Positions 43,281-55,871 of a stretch of 64,000 bases of DNA are shown in pieces; position 1 is the first letter of the stretch, and each line of letters opens with the position of its first letter. Origin of the DNA: Hydractinia symbiolongicarpus (Eukaryota; Cnidaria; Hydrozoa; Anthoathecata; Hydractiniidae); contig NC_079876.1 of the NCBI RefSeq assembly GCF_029227915.1, positions 27,565,828 to 27,629,827 on the forward strand, written 5' to 3'. The translations under genes and the position numbers were made by a program. The notes under the pieces were generated by a model. That model saw only the letters and a list, made by a program, of their open reading frames with translations, searched no databases and had not been told where the DNA came from.

Positions 43281-43404
43281 AGCCCGTTTTCCACTCAGCG
43301 GAGTTAAAAATTCTGAACTTTCAAACTGCACTTTTTTGTCTCAACCAATCAGAGTGCGTATATTTTCCGCCCGTGCGGTCTGTGCGCTGAGTGAAAAACG
43401 GGCT
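43281..43404. mobile_element. 124-bp Harbinger-type MITE
   Basis: Nearly perfect inverted ends AGCCCGTTTTCCACTCAGCG and AGCCCGTTTTTCACTCAGCG are flanked by TAA on both sides. It is non-coding. A half of the CCTCGTTCCCAGGG foldback family follows at about 43470, and 43405-44576 holds no supported gene. Confidence 0.85.
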
Positions 43405-44576
43405 TAAGGGACAAACTGTGTTTCTCTGCTGTTTGTTAGTGGACTTTAATCGGATTATAACTCAAACAACCTCGTTCCCAGGGCATTTTGTCTGTTTTTG
43501 CTGTGGGTAGCTACAAAAAGATACGCAACACCGTCTACCATTTCGAAATTTCGCCAGACTAAACAAATCTAGTCATGTGATTCAAAAATCTGAAGTTCAC
43601 GGCTCAAATGAGCGCCCTGCAGCTTAGAACCGAAAAAGGGAGCGCTCAATTTGAAACTAAGATCTTGGAGGCGCTCATTTGACATGAAAACCAAAAATTC
43701 TTTGACTTGCAATTATTTGTAGACTTTTTAAGTATGGTAATTTGTAAACATGTTCTGTTAAAAGTTGCAAATTGAGAAATTCATATTTGCTTTCTTTCTT
43801 CCCCATTGGGTTACTTTTTGTTCCTTCTGCTCAAATTTACTGGACTGCTAACTAATTCTTGCTTTTTTCAATCAGCGCCCCCCTCAGATGAGCCCCCCAC
43901 TTAGAGGATGTCGAAAGGGCGCTCATTCAAATTACTATTTCGTGTCAGAGTTGCCTGTTAGCAGGAGCGGTTTCAATGTATGTCAACCCTGTCGCGTGAC
44001 AGGGTAGTAAAAAACATTACGAAAATCTCCCGGAATATACATGTCGCGCCGAATACGCAACGCTTGCTACGCATCATGACATACTAAATAAAATTGGCTG
44101 GATCCGCCCCTGGTTAAAAACAAAATAAAGATGATAAAAACCCGGGTATAGTTATATGAACATTGAAAGCGAAAGTGAAATTTTGTGGTGCGACCCCGTT
44201 TTTGACGTGGCACTCTCTCATGCTGAATGCATAACTGTTAAAAATCGATGTTATGTAATAACGCTTTTCTCATCAACTTCTGTATAAGTATAATATGTAG
44301 GTTTTCTCCTAGGTAAAGGAGGGTGTTTATTCTTTTATTCCAAACTCCTCCCTACCGCTTTTTATTTTATTTTTCAATGAGGGGGTGGGTTGTCCTATAT
44401 GCAAAATTTGTGCTCATATATGGCCGTCCGAAAAAAACTCTACCATATATGGTAGAAAGAAAACGTGCAGAACACACGTGTGTATAAACGATGGAATTTT
44501 GCCAACTCACATTTACAATCGAAAGAGGAAGTTTGGTTGGTCGTGTGCAGCCAGATACACTAACTTGAGTCACAGA

Positions 44577-47500
44577 ATGTCCACCAACGCAGCAAGCAAA
44601 AAATCGAAGCGGGCATCTACTACCGACGTGAGTAATCCGAAATCAAGCCCAGCAACTACAACTACTGGAAAATCACCCACTGTGTCAGCTATCCAGCCGA
44701 ATCCAGAGGCAGAGCGTTCTTCAATTTCAACAACTGCTGCGGCAAATGGTTCACAAACAACATCAAGTGCATCAAGCGAAGGAAGTGGTTCACAAACAAC
44801 ACCAAAGAAATTAAAACTTGAAGGTACGCGTAGTTTCGTTTTTCACTGCCATGTTTGGATAAAAAACACAAGGGAAAGATTTGCTGGGTTGTCTTCTCAC
44901 ATAAATTCTGGGAAAACTTATTTTATTGACCAAGAAAAATCTAACTTTTGCGCACAAAAAATAATCAGTTTTCAAAAAAAAAAAAAAGGAAACTGATATT
45001 TCGGTTTTTTTGTCTGAAAACGACTATTAAAGATCTATTTTTAAAATTTTGACACAGGTTTCTTCGAAACGATTATACACTTCTCATTCTGCTTTGTGAA
45101 GTTTCAAGTCACAATGAGGCGGCAGTATTGGAAAAATAGATTTTTTTATTATATGGCTCCCACTATGAATTTGGCATCATGAAAAACGCTAACGTCAGCA
45201 TTTTCCAAGTTTGAAGTAAACATCACGAACTCTTAATCAAATGCTATGTAAGTTTAAAAAAAAAGTAGCCTTTTTGCCTACATTTTTACCTTATTTGACA
45301 GTATCGACAAATTGTACTTCAAGTTAAAAAGCCTAAAAATTTCTTCGGTTTTTTACTGAGGAAAATTTGAGGCAAGGTCATTTATGGCCTTATGCAAAAC
45401 TGTTACTATAATTTTTTCCTGCTTAAATCTATGTTGAGCACAGGTGAGGTCTCGGTAGATAGGAAAATTTTTGTCCATATGAACACGAGGTAAATGTCAT
45501 ATTGAAAAACAAAACATGGAATCACAGTCACAGATATTTACTTGCGCACGCATCTAAGTGATTACGTAATGCCCGATGCGCGCGCAGAAATGGAGGTAAA
45601 AATGTAAACAAACTATGCGGAAAAGTTACCTCCATTTCTGCACGCGCAGGAAAAACACGGCACTGTGATTGAGTGTCCTTTGTATCGACTCTTTATATTT
45701 GAGTAAAACAAAGCGCTTTATAATTTTCTGCGAATACTTTCTCTCTAAAAAGACGGTTACAATGATATTTTAGGCGAGACCAAGTTGATAAGTCATTGTA
45801 CTAGCCAAGTATACTTAGCACTCTTATTTCGAAAAAACGAGCGCGGAAATGAAATTGTACGGGCGCGACCGACTCATTTTTTGTCAAATAAAAAATAAAA
45901 ATAAAATTCACTATAGAAACAGAAAACCCGAAACATTGATGTATAATATTCACCAGAAACTTTAGGTATTGGAGCGACACGATACTAATATACAACGAAA
46001 ATATATTTCATCGCGGTCTGTAATGACAAAGATAGAACATTTCCGATTTGCTTTTTTCCTTCTTTATTTATTTATTTATTTATATTTTACCAGTCACAGT
46101 GTGTATGATAAAATTCATTACAGCACCAGGGAAAAGTAACAGGTGTCTTTTTATGGTATTTTTTTATATTTTTTGTGTCCACCTGTTGTTTACTAATAGT
46201 GAAAATCGACAAGCAAAAAGAAAAGAGCAACATGCGTAATTAATTTTGTAAAATTTGAAATACATACCAACACGGAATTTTCTCCTCAACTTTTTGAACT
46301 TCTTTTTTTTTTGTTTTTTTTTCAAATTATTTTTTTTAATTCCCTTAATTATCATTTTTGATTCATATTTTATTTTATTTTTTTTGTTTCCTTATGAGAT
46401 TGATCAGCCCTATATTTGCATAATATTTTATTTTACTTTTGCAATTTTTACACTTTTTAAATAAGGAGGACTCTGGGCACGAGGTTGTGAAATACATGTA
46501 AATAATTCGTGGAAAATATACTTGAGATGAAAAACAAAATTTTTGGTTTTATATTTTCACAAATCGACACCTTGGAATATTCCATGGTGAATATTTTCTG
46601 TATATATATAAACAATTCGAACAATTCTGAAAGATTAATTTAATAAAAATAACAGTCTACAACAATATTTGTGATCAAATTCGTAGCGCAGTCTTCATTC
46701 TTTACGAATATCAAGATACGCACAAAGCCGGCGTAGCACTAGGTCGCTGGGTCAGGTCGGACTTTAAAAGTCGTGACGTTACGGCAATCGGTAAAAAATC
46801 GGTCGAAGATACGGTAAAATATTGACCTCAAGTTTTCGCCGGACATGTAACTCGGTTTACCGTAAAAATTTGTAACTCCCTAACTCACCAACTCGCAACT
46901 TCCTAACTTGCCTGTTTTATAACTCGAACATTTTCTAGACTAGATATTTTTTCTCATAAAAGTCAGGGAAATACATCACTTTTTTCTGATAAGTCAGGGG
47001 CAAAAATTCGCTGCACCTGCTATGAACCCCTGGTATATAAGGTTGAACTGGGAATCATGATTGCATATTTTCCTGCAGAGCAATGAACAAACCTCAATAA
47101 AACTTAGCCACTATATAAAAAGAATGAAACAGTCAATGGTCATCCAAATTTTTGTTATACTTTGTGAAAATTATTTCTCGCTCTAAGTTGTATTTGTGAA
47201 CCAAATTTTATGTGAAAATGCATCATGTCGATATCATTTGTTCGGAAACTTTTCTAATAGAAATTTCATCTTTTCAAATATTTTGCAGAACTGAACTTCT
47301 AGAATTTAATTTATATCACCTTTAATTTGAAGCATATTTTGTGAGAAAGACTACTCTTTCCAAAACTGTACCACATTTCTTAAAATTTTGTTCGGATTTT
47401 TTTTTCCAGGAAATGCTGTACATGTGTACGTACATGATGTATCACCTGTAAAAACGTCAAGAAGGAACAGTAATGTGGCGTATTTCAATATGAAACTTTA

Positions 47501-48425
47501 GGCGGAAGATAAAAATTACCGTGGAATTTCCTATCGTATGGATTTGAAGGAGGCATTCGATTCTGCAATGGAACATAAATCGCCAGTAAAAATAACCACC
47601 GTTGTAACCAGGCCGAATAAGTTCTCAAATAAACTCATGGATTTAGAAGTTACGAAAGATTCCAATGTAGAACCGACAGATGCGTCCTTTGAATCAAAGC
47701 CAATGACAGTACAATCTGTAGATGTCACAGTCAAGGAGATCAAAGGCGGAAACCATGTGAACCAGTTGGTTAATGTAAAGGGTTATTTAACTGTCGAAGA
47801 CAGACCGACAACACTCATTACAACAAAGTATTCTGTTGAGCCAATCCTAATGAAAACTGCAATAATAAATGATGAAAATGATAACATGTTTGTGGAACTA
47901 TGGGGATCATTTGCAACAAATGTTACTACAAATGGCTCATATGTATTGCAGAATTTACGTTTGAAGGAATGGTCAACAGGACTCTTCAAATTATCAACGC
48001 AAGGTGTGTCTAAAGTTGTGGCATTTGATGAAATATTTGCTCCTTGTAATGATGACGTAGCCAACATTGATTTTCAAAATGCAGATTTCCCCCCGATGAG
48101 TATTGAGTCCATATCTCGAAAGTTGGCGTGTCCCAAGTGTCGGAAAACATCACAGGATAGCCACTCAACCTTGTTCACATGTGAGCATTGTCAATTATCT
48201 ACATTAAAAAAGAATGCTAAGATAAATTTTACATTATCAGCAATGTTCTTGGTTGAAAACAAGCCTGAAACAATCACATTGTTTTGGAATAGTGTTGAAG
48301 ATTTTTACACCAAAGTTGCAATGCCGATTCCAGGTGACCAGAATCAAGTTGTGTATGATATGCTGTCGAAAGTTGTGCTCAAAATACTATTTGATCGCAA
48401 GTTCCACTGTGTTGGTTTCAAGTAA
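44577..48425 (+). pseudogene. RPA1-like single-strand DNA-binding protein, two exons, one nonsense codon
   Basis: Exon 44577-44823 encodes a Ser/Thr-rich leader (MSTNAASKKSKRAS) with a basic TPKKLKLEG end. The donor is GTACGC at 44824. Exon 47410-48425, after a TTTTTTTTTCCAG acceptor, is in phase: NAVHVYVHDVSPVKTSRRNS, YFNMKL, then TAG at 47499-47501 where a Gln codon is likely, then NYRGISYRMDLKEAF. OB-fold-like strands follow (VNVKGYLTVEDR, MFVELWGSFATNV). The zinc motif CPKCRK..CEHC at about 48129-48190 is typical of the RPA1 C-terminal domain. RPA-like proteins coat single-stranded DNA and often travel with Helitrons. This one is 3.4 kb downstream of Helentron 1 on the same strand. Whether it belongs to that element is not shown. 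Confidence 0.7.
44824..47409 (+). other. Intron of the RPA-like gene
   Basis: AT-rich. An inverted pair GAAATGGAGGTAAAAATGTA (45589) and TTACCTCCATTTCTGC (45626), with CGCGC motifs, sits near 45570-45650. No other gene is supported. Confidence 0.5.
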
Positions 48426-48947
48426 TGCATTGAATAGACAAGCATAAACAGATACTTTATACTTTTATATTTTGTTTACTTTATTCGATTTTTTGAGATG
48501 TAGTTTATCACTCTTGTGATTTTGCAGTATAGCAATAAATATTCTTTAACAGTAGTGAAATTTACAGTATATCTTTACTATATTGATTTGCATCTCATGT
48601 TGTGTTTAAAATAAAAAAAAGGATTCCATTTGATTAGTGAGTATATAATCATTTTTCTTGGCTATCTCCACCATTTTGAAGCACTCGCGCCAGAATTTCG
48701 GGGCAATACTTTTCAGACCCCCGAACTTTTGACCTTCGAAGGCGTGTTGTCTTATTCAGCTTCGGGTTTGAGCGCCAACATTGAAAATCTCGCGATAAAC
48801 TTCCGATTCATGTCCCGATTTGTCTTTCTGAACAAGAGAACGACGTATGGCACTGCGCCAAATTCGAGACAAAATTTGTTCCCGAAGTTTATCCTGTAAA
48901 CCACCATACTACAAATCAGAGCCTCCATAGACAATTTCTCTGCGTTC
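48426..48947. other. 3' flank between RPA-like gene and Harbinger 2
   Basis: AATAAA signals lie at 48533 and 48610. A short frame at 48630-48899 has no recognised family. Confidence 0.45.
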
Positions 48948-49291
48948 TTAAGCTGGATTTCCATCAGTGCGAATTCTCTTATCGCTCTGGCTTTTTTGAC
49001 CCATTGATCTTTTTTCGCACTAGTGGAAATTGCAGAGCGACACTTTTTTTGCTCTTATCGCCCAATTTCTGTGCGATAGTCAGAGCGACAATTATCAAAA
49101 AGTTTTGATATTTATCTCTCTGAGTTTTTGCCCAAAAGTGCAACTTCAAAGAAATACCGAATGTCCATTTAAAAAAATTGAATAGATTCTATTGAAATTT
49201 AACTTCAGCACATGCTTACGCGTGTTGAGTACAAGAAATAGTTTCATATGTGTTGTGAACCGAGCAGTGTTGTAAAAAACGTTTTTATAAA

Positions 49292-50322
49292 ATGGGAAAA
49301 ACAAATAGGTGCGACTTAAGGGAAGATGAATATTTAGCAGAGGCTGTTCGAAATTTTTCATGTCTGTACGACGAAAGTTGCAAAGAGTATCGAGAAAAAG
49401 ATCGAGTGGCAAATGCTTGGAAGAATGTTGAGGAGGAGTTAGGATGTGAAGAGGGTAAAGTTTATCCTTGTTTATCAGTTCAATGCGCTACATTTTTGCG
49501 CTGTTAAAACTTGAGCGTATTCAGCTTGTTCTATTACTTATTTATAAAAAAAATGTTTTTAAATTCAACTGTTTTAAGGTGAAGCTATTCGAAGATGGGA
49601 CAACTTGAAAAAAAAGATACAGCAAGAAAAAGAATAACCTAAAAAAGAAATCTGCATCGGGATCAGGTTTGGCTGACGTTGAATCATGTGTCAAAGATTT
49701 GAAAGAATACTCTTTTTTATCTTGGCTTGATAAGCATTATCAAATGAGAGACATAAAATCAAATATAGCGGCTCCGGAGGATGAGGAAAATATTGATTCT
49801 TATTCGGAGGCAGCGGTTGAAGATTATTTAAATAACGAGAATGACCCTGCTACAAAATCACCAAGTTTGGCCAAGATGACAACTATTGATCCACCATCTG
49901 TTACTTCAACAAAGAGGCTCGGGCGTAAGAGTACGAAAGAAGAACCAGAAACGTTTGCTTTGAGGAGCATCGGCGAGGCTTTTGCATTGAAAGCAACTCA
50001 ACGTGGTAGTGCTAAAAAGGACGCAGATGGCCTGTTTGGGGAAATGGTTGCTGAAGAATTAAGACAAGTATCTGGGCGAAGCAAGATTATGCTAGAGCAC
50101 AAAATTCAAACCGCAATCTATGAATGTCAAATGGAGGCTTGGAATGGGTCGCAGCCTAAACGACAGCTACACATGATGTCCCCACCCTCAACTCCTAGTC
50201 TTGGTAATTCTCTCCATTTCAACGCCTATGGAAGCCCCGTATACCAGCAACAGCAGCCATTGCATGAAGATAAAACCGATCATAAAGGGTATTACACAAA
50301 TTTGTTGAATGAAAAACAATAG
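49292..50322 (+). pseudogene. Harbinger MADF/Myb-like DNA-binding protein, one frameshift
   Basis: Exon 1 (49292-49454) encodes the start of a MADF domain: DLREDEYLAEAVRNFSCLYD, WKNVEEELGCEEG. Donor GTAAAG is at 49455 and acceptor TTTTAAG ends at 49577. Exon 2 begins EAIRRWDNL. Eight A at 49608-49615 are one too many: with seven the frame reads KKRYSKKKNNLKKKSASGSG and joins LADVESCVKDLKEYSFL. The remaining 217 codons are open and end in LNEKQ. The MADF domain binds DNA and acts with the transposase. The frameshift in a homopolymer makes this copy non-functional unless it is an assembly error. Confidence 0.85.
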
Positions 50323-50382
50323 TTTTTTTTTGCATAAAACAAAACTGTAAATACAACATTGTAAAAGGTCTTTTCAAAATAT

Positions 50383-51758
50383 TTATGTACGCCTTACATG
50401 TCGGTACTGCCATTCAACAGCACCCTCTTCACTATTCACAAAATCCTTGATTGCTTTCCGCATTTCTGTAGCACTTCTTTCTGGCCGGGAGCCCTGTACA
50501 TTACATAAGTCATAAGGACATCCTTCGTTCTGCCCCACCTGTCTTCTCCATTACCCAGGCGTAATCTCCCCATTCGTGTTTGTGCTATCGACAAAACCAT
50601 TTGGACAATACATTGCGGCTTCAGTTTGGCGTAAGTAATTGTGTAAAGCAATTGCTCCGAGCGTAAAATTTTCAACATTTTTTACCGATGCTTTTATTGG
50701 GCGGCTAAATATTCTCCATCTAGCCCGCAATAAGCCGAACGCGTTTTCAATATCACGCCTGGCACGAGAGAGGCGATAGTTATATACTCTCTCAGGCTCG
50801 TTCAGCTTGCCAGGATATGGGCGCATCATCTTTTTCTTTAAGGGGAAAGCTCCATCTCCAACTAGAAAATAAGGTAATGGGTCAAATTTACATCCAGCTA
50901 GTGACGTAGGTGGTGGGATTTGAAGGGATTGATTTTCCAGTTGCATTCCAATTTGACTCTTTGATAAGACACCACAGTCGTTGTTACTTCCATATTGTCC
51001 TACATCTACGAGAATGAAGTTGTACTTAGCATCACAGACTGCTAACAGTATGATGCTGTAGAACCCCTTGTAATTGTAATAGAGCGATCCTGAATTGGGA
51101 GGGTTTTCCATGGCAATATGTTTCCCATCGATTGCCCCTATACAATGTGTGAAATTCCACGTGTCTTCGAATTCATTTTCGATTCTTTACCACTTTTCTT
51201 TGGACATAGGGGGTCTTACATATTCGCTTAGGTTCTCCCAAATTGCTGCAGCTGTTTCAGACAGAATTCGTGAAATAGCACTCGCGCTAATGCGAAAGTT
51301 GAATGATAGAGATTGTTGAGAATCTCCTGAGGCGAGATAACGTAAAGTAAGAGCCAAGCGTTCAGCTGCAGGAATTGAATTTCGAAAATTTGTGTCTCTT
51401 TTTTGGATTGATGGACCTACCAGAGACAATAAATGTTCGAATCTATCAGGAGACATTCGAAGAAATCTATGAAATAAAATATTAAATAAAGTTTCAAAGA
51501 CAGAAATAATAGAAATGCTCTCCATAACTATCAAAAGGAAGCAAACTTGGAACTAAAATTTACTAGATACCTAAAGTAAAATTCTCTATCGTGCAATTTC
51601 ATTTCTTGAAGCAGTTGATTATACACTCCTTTCAATTCTCTTTCTCTATAAATTTGACGAACCCAAGAAAATGGCGATTTTCTTCGTCTCTTTTTCCTTA
51701 TACTTCTAATGACTATTAAGGCAGCTACAGCTTCTTCTTCTTCTGAACTGTCTGCCAT
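50383..51758 (-). pseudogene. Harbinger transposase (DDE, HARBI1-like), two nonsense codons
   Basis: Start MADSSEEEE at 51758. Exon 1 ends at 51571 (LHDREFYF), intron 51570-51467 (GTATCT..CATAG), exon 2 resumes RFLRMSPDRFEHLLSLVG. The helix-turn-helix RYLASGDSQQSLSFNFRIS follows. TAA at 51187-51189 interrupts after MSKEKW. The frame continues NFTHCIGAIDGKHI (first Asp), FILVDVGQYGSNNDCG (second Asp) and RRDIENAFGLLRARWRIF (Glu), so the DDE triad is present. A second TAA at 50551-50553 follows GEITPG. The same frame then runs WRRQVGQNEG to SEEGAVEWQYRHVRRT and a stop at 50383. Both lesions look like single substitutions (Lys or Gln/Glu codon to TAA). The gene is convergent with its MADF partner. 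Confidence 0.9.
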
Positions 51759-51926
51759 CTTGAAATGTGTGTGTTCACATAGGAAAATTTCGCACAAAAA
51801 ATAATTTGTATTGGCATGCTATCGCACTGAAACTCATTTGCAGCGTAGAACTCCTGTCGCACTAAAATTTGGTGTAATTTTAGAGCGATAGAAAGATTCG
51901 CACTGGTGGAAATCCGCCTTTATGGC

Positions 51927-52319
51927 CTATCAACTTTCATAGCGTAGCGTGATGCGGCCGGGCTCGACACGTATGAAACTAGGAACGATGGGGAAACTGA
52001 AATGTCCCACTATTGTTAGACGACATTTGTTGCTTTGAAATTGACTTTGAATGTAATGCTCAACAAAAGACAGCGAATATTTTCTCAGAAGTTTTTGGTT
52101 CAAGGGACCGGAAGCCTATTTCATCGACCCCGAACTTACTGTGTTCCTCTGGGTCTATTAACTTTCGTAGATTTTTGCATACGAGATCTGTCAAATCTCA
52201 AAACTACGGAGCATGCGCAGATTAGAAAGCCTCCGAGTGAATAATGCGGCTTTTGTTGTCGTTCTCAGTTCCTTATGTTAAGCCAGGCCCATACCACGCT
52301 TTGCTACGAAAGTTGATAG
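51927..52319. mobile_element. 393-bp inverted-repeat element (MITE-like)
   Basis: The left end CTATCAACTTTCATAGCGTA and inverted right end CTATCAACTTTCGTAGCAAA continue into GCGTG and GGCC blocks. It starts only a few bases after Harbinger 2. No target duplication could be assigned and no coding frame is supported. Confidence 0.6.
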
Positions 52320-52489
52320 ACTGAAAACGCAAAGAGTGGTCTATGGATAGGCTAGGGACCGGGAAAATTTGTCCCATTTAAAGTCCTACTTATCCGAAAC
52401 ATTTGCACAGAGATGGTTATTAGACGCAAGTCTTCTTGTTCTTCTTTTAGATACGCGCGTAGCAAAAGCTTTTTAAACGTTCTAAAAAG

Positions 52490-52605
52490 TGACTCGTAGA
52501 TAAAACCACGGGTTCGCAAGACCTTTATATACCATATTTCGTGTATCTCGCTACTTGAGGTACCATTTATGCGCAGGGGCAAGCAGTATACGGCTATTAT
52601 TATAA
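52490..52605 (-). mobile_element. Degenerate Helitron copy
   Basis: The minus strand begins near ATAATAATAGCCGTATACTG and retains AATGGTACCTCAAGTAGCG (compare AATGGTAGCTTAGCTGCG) and AACCCGTGGTTTTATCTACG at the hairpin position. CTAG is lost. The following 52606-53825 is AT-rich with no supported gene. Confidence 0.5.
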
Positions 52606-53825
52606 AGGTATAATATTTTAGACGCCTATAAAATTAATTCTTTAACAAAGACAAACGGTAATAATATCAAGCGTTATCATTTCATCAGAATTTTTTTGTA
52701 TTTCATGAAGAAAACTTTGTTATGCAATTTTATCGCAAAAAGCAAACGTTTGTCAAGCTTGATCCATCTTGTTTTTCAACCAAAAGAACCAGTCACAATG
52801 TTACACCATAGAGATCAGTAGTTATAAATTATGCAAAATATGGCTGACAGTTATAGTCAAGTGCTTCGAAGCACATTATACAATCACTTGAAACAGTTGT
52901 GCGGAAATTCATGAATAAAATAGAAAAACTACTAGAGCAATTTAAAGATGTACAGAATACCGAACTCCTTTTTACGAAGAGATAGATATCGGATCACCTG
53001 TACGTGGAAAAAACTAGAAGATTATATGCCAAAGTTTCTTCAACAACACAACACCACTTCAAATTCCCAGAAGTATTGTCATGTGCTAGAAGAAATCCCT
53101 TCTTCCTCCTGAGATTATGACTTCGTTATCAAGATTCCTAACAGGATGCACAGTAGAAAAGTGTAAAACCAGACTGATAACTTTCTCCAGACTTTACCTG
53201 ATGACCCTCCCTGTGATATATATGTAACAAAATCATAACCTAAACAAAGAGTACTTTAAAATGCTGCATGCATTGGATAACTGCTTTTAGGAATTAAAGC
53301 AGCACAAGGTGACACCGTGGAAGTGCACGCCGGTCAAGGATTATTAAAAGTATAAGAAGTACGAACATAAAATTGGTAAACTACGATGCAATATTTTTTT
53401 CTATAATTTCCTTACTATTCACCATTCCTCTATTCATAAAAGCCGCCGATGAGAAAAAAGGTATTTGGTTTAAAGTAAATCTCACCACCAACAACGCACT
53501 GTTTTTTTTTAATTATATATCAAGTGTTGAATAACTTAAACAAACAGGATATATAAACAAATAAACAAAATATATCCCTAGGTATAAAAAAACAGGACAG
53601 TGGCTAAGTGTTTCAGCTACTTCGTGAGAGTATTTTTTGTTTGTTTGTCAATGATGTAAAAAGAAAACATTATCTACTTAAAAAATGCAAATATTATTAC
53701 CTGTCAGAAATTTTAAACAGAAAGGTAGCTTAGAATTTCAGCTACTTCGTGAGAACCTTTTTTTTGTTTGTTTGTCTATAAAGCAAAAAAAACTACATTA
53801 TCTACTCGGAGAAACATTATCTTAC

Positions 53826-54085
53826 GCGGAGATGGTGTAGTGGTAGCGCATTCGACTTGTAATCAATACGTATTAGGTGCAAGTCCCCACTCCGACGCAC
53901 TTTAAATGCAGTGTTGTCAGTTCATTTGGTGCCATCTACCGACCACTAACCGGCTTGTTTAGCAGGCAAGCAAGTTAGAGCAATGATATGCGTATCTCTG
54001 TCACATAGTTACAGTCGGAGTGGAGGAAGAGCCAACCGATAGGATGGAATCCCCAAGGACGTTAAAACTTCCCGTTACTTATTTT
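53826..54085 (+). mobile_element. tRNA-derived SINE
   Basis: The box A GATGGTGTAGTGGTAGCGC and box B GGTGCAAGTCCCC flank TTCGACTTGTAATCAA, giving a tRNA-like head at about 53830-53900. The body ends AGCCAACCGATAGGATGGAA, CCCCAAGGACGTTAAAACTT, then a TTACTTATTTTACTTAC tail. It could be taken for a tRNA gene, but the anticodon arm and 3' acceptor stem do not close convincingly. Confidence 0.7.
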
Positions 54086-54318
54086 ACTTACTTACTCGAA
54101 AAAATGCAAATATTATTACCTGTCATACATTTTAGGCAGGAAGATAGCTTAGTGTTTTGTTTGTTTATAATGGAAAGATGCATTATCTTCTCGACAAGGT
54201 GTGAATACCTTAATCTGTCAGATATTTTTGACCTAAAACAGAGATAATGCAATAAAGTATTTTTAAAGAAAAGAAAGGAAAAAAGATAGTTATTAAACTG
54301 TGAAACTATTTACAAATA

Positions 54319-54434
54319 CTAGTCGTTAGCCCGTGGAAAAATCCACGGGCTTGCTCGTCCTTTTTATACTTGCGCAGCTAAGCTACCATTTTGCGTGACA
54401 GACGGACAGACGTATACGGGTATTATAATACAGA
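54319..54434 (-). mobile_element. Non-autonomous Helitron, 116 bp, both ends intact
   Basis: On the minus strand it starts TCTGTATTATAATACCCGTA after A. It carries GTCTGTCCGTCTGTCACGC and AAAATGGTAGCTTAGCTGCG. It ends with the hairpin CCCGTGGATTTTTCCACGGG, CTAACGA, CTAG and a host T. It is the same family as 16204-16351, with almost no microsatellite expansion. Confidence 0.85.
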
Positions 54435-55869
54435 TAAACTAAAATATGGTCTCTGCATTATAAGTTAAACTAACTTTTGTAAAAAACAACAAAGAAGTAG
54501 TTTAAGCCAGGCAATCGTAATCCAAACATTTGAAATGAAGTTGACTTGTTTAAGTTAAAATATATTAAATAACTCTTCAATTTTTTCGCAAGTTAAAGTT
54601 TCTAAACAAGACATCCTATAAAATTAAATTTCCACTCAACCTGAATACGGTAGTAAGTTAAAGCTGGAAACGTCGTCACACCATCACAAGCTCCTAATTG
54701 TATTTGATATTTTGCGACAAAATTTTCTTGTCGCTTTTGTTCTCAGGAAGAAAAAGTTAAACCTTTCGTTAATGAAATAGTAAAAGGAAACTCTGTGACT
54801 ATCGAAGTCTTTTACTTTTTCAGCATAAAAAATAATTTTATGACATAGTGGTGATATAACTTACTAAATAAACCTCTGAAGTCAAAACCTATTAGGACAG
54901 TATTAGTTTCAATTTTAATTTGATGTAATCAGTGACCCTGTTCTCCATGGTAATATCTATGGCACTTAACATGTTAAGAAATGCAACAAAGTTATTGACA
55001 TGTGCTGAATTGGCGTGGATATACTCATGCAAATGGAACATCTTCACAAGGATATTTTAAACAAAGGGAGCCTTGGTGCGAAATTCAAGATTAACAGCAA
55101 GTGTGTAACAATAAGAATATTACCTTTATGTGAATATATTTAGCTAGCCAATTTGGGAGATTTTTAAATTAAGCATCACAAAAGTTCGCTTTTCCTTGAA
55201 TTTATAATAGTTATAGGAATTTTTCTTATGTTTGGGCAAGAAAAGTATTTAAATTCTTCTGTTAAAAATCAATTTAATTCTATGAGACCAATAAAAGAGG
55301 TTTTGTATCACATAAATTCGATCAAATACAGCAAGAGAAGTTATAAAATAAATATTCTTAGTTCATATATCAGAACCAAAATTAAATTTATTTTATTATA
55401 CTTTATTAACTGCGGAACACAGTTTCTGAAACGACCGGCGTTTGTCGTCCAGGCTGGAGCAACTTCCTTGATCATTTCGGTCTAACTATCAGCACTACTG
55501 GCGCAGCCGGTTCGGATGCAAAGTATGGCGCCGGCGATTTTCATGAAGGCGCAAGGTAGCTGCATTTTCAAATTTAATTGGCTCTATCGGTAGCCCTTTT
55601 TCATATTCTAACTTAATTGGCTGTAGTGTGTAGCATAGCGACTTTGTCGCTGTACTTTAAAATACAAATCGTTGTTGAATTTTTACCCAAAGCGCTTTGT
55701 CTGGCTCTGTATTGCATGCATTGTGAGTTAATTTACTGTTTTTTTAGTATCACTTGCCTTTTTTTTGAAATTTACATACGGTCCAACTTTATCCAGCCAT
55801 TTTCAACTCTGTTTCAATATTTAAAGCACTACATATAGGTACTCAACGTATATATTTGAAATAATAATG
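54435..55869. other. AT-rich region upstream of Helentron 2
   Basis: No gene is supported. A GC-richer patch at 55430-55560 (GACCGGCGTTTGTCGTCCAG, GGCGCCGGCGATTTTC-like) stands out from the AT background but gives no recognised protein. Confidence 0.4.
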
Positions 55870-55871
55870 AA

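Larger units (their letters stand above)
48951..51919. mobile_element. Complete PIF/Harbinger transposon with TTA target duplication
   Basis: The ends AGCTGGATTTCCATCAGTGC and, inverted, AGGCGGATTTCCACCAGTGC continue as about 36-bp inverted repeats (both GAAT...TATCGCTC). TTA flanks both sides (48948-48950 and 51920-51922). Length is 2969 bp. It holds a plus-strand MADF gene and a minus-strand transposase gene, convergent, each with one small intron and one or two inactivating lesions. It is distinct from Harbinger 1 at 0.8-3.6 kb in end sequence. Confidence 0.95.

Noticed and set aside
52870-53220. Possible Mab-21/cGAS-like nucleotidyltransferase remnant
   Set aside because: A few short stretches (EEIDIGSPVRGKN, DYDFVIKIP) looked suggestive, but they lie in different frames and no catalytic motif set could be assembled.
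53826-53900. A tRNA gene
   Set aside because: Boxes A and B are present, but the acceptor stem does not close and a SINE body and tail follow.
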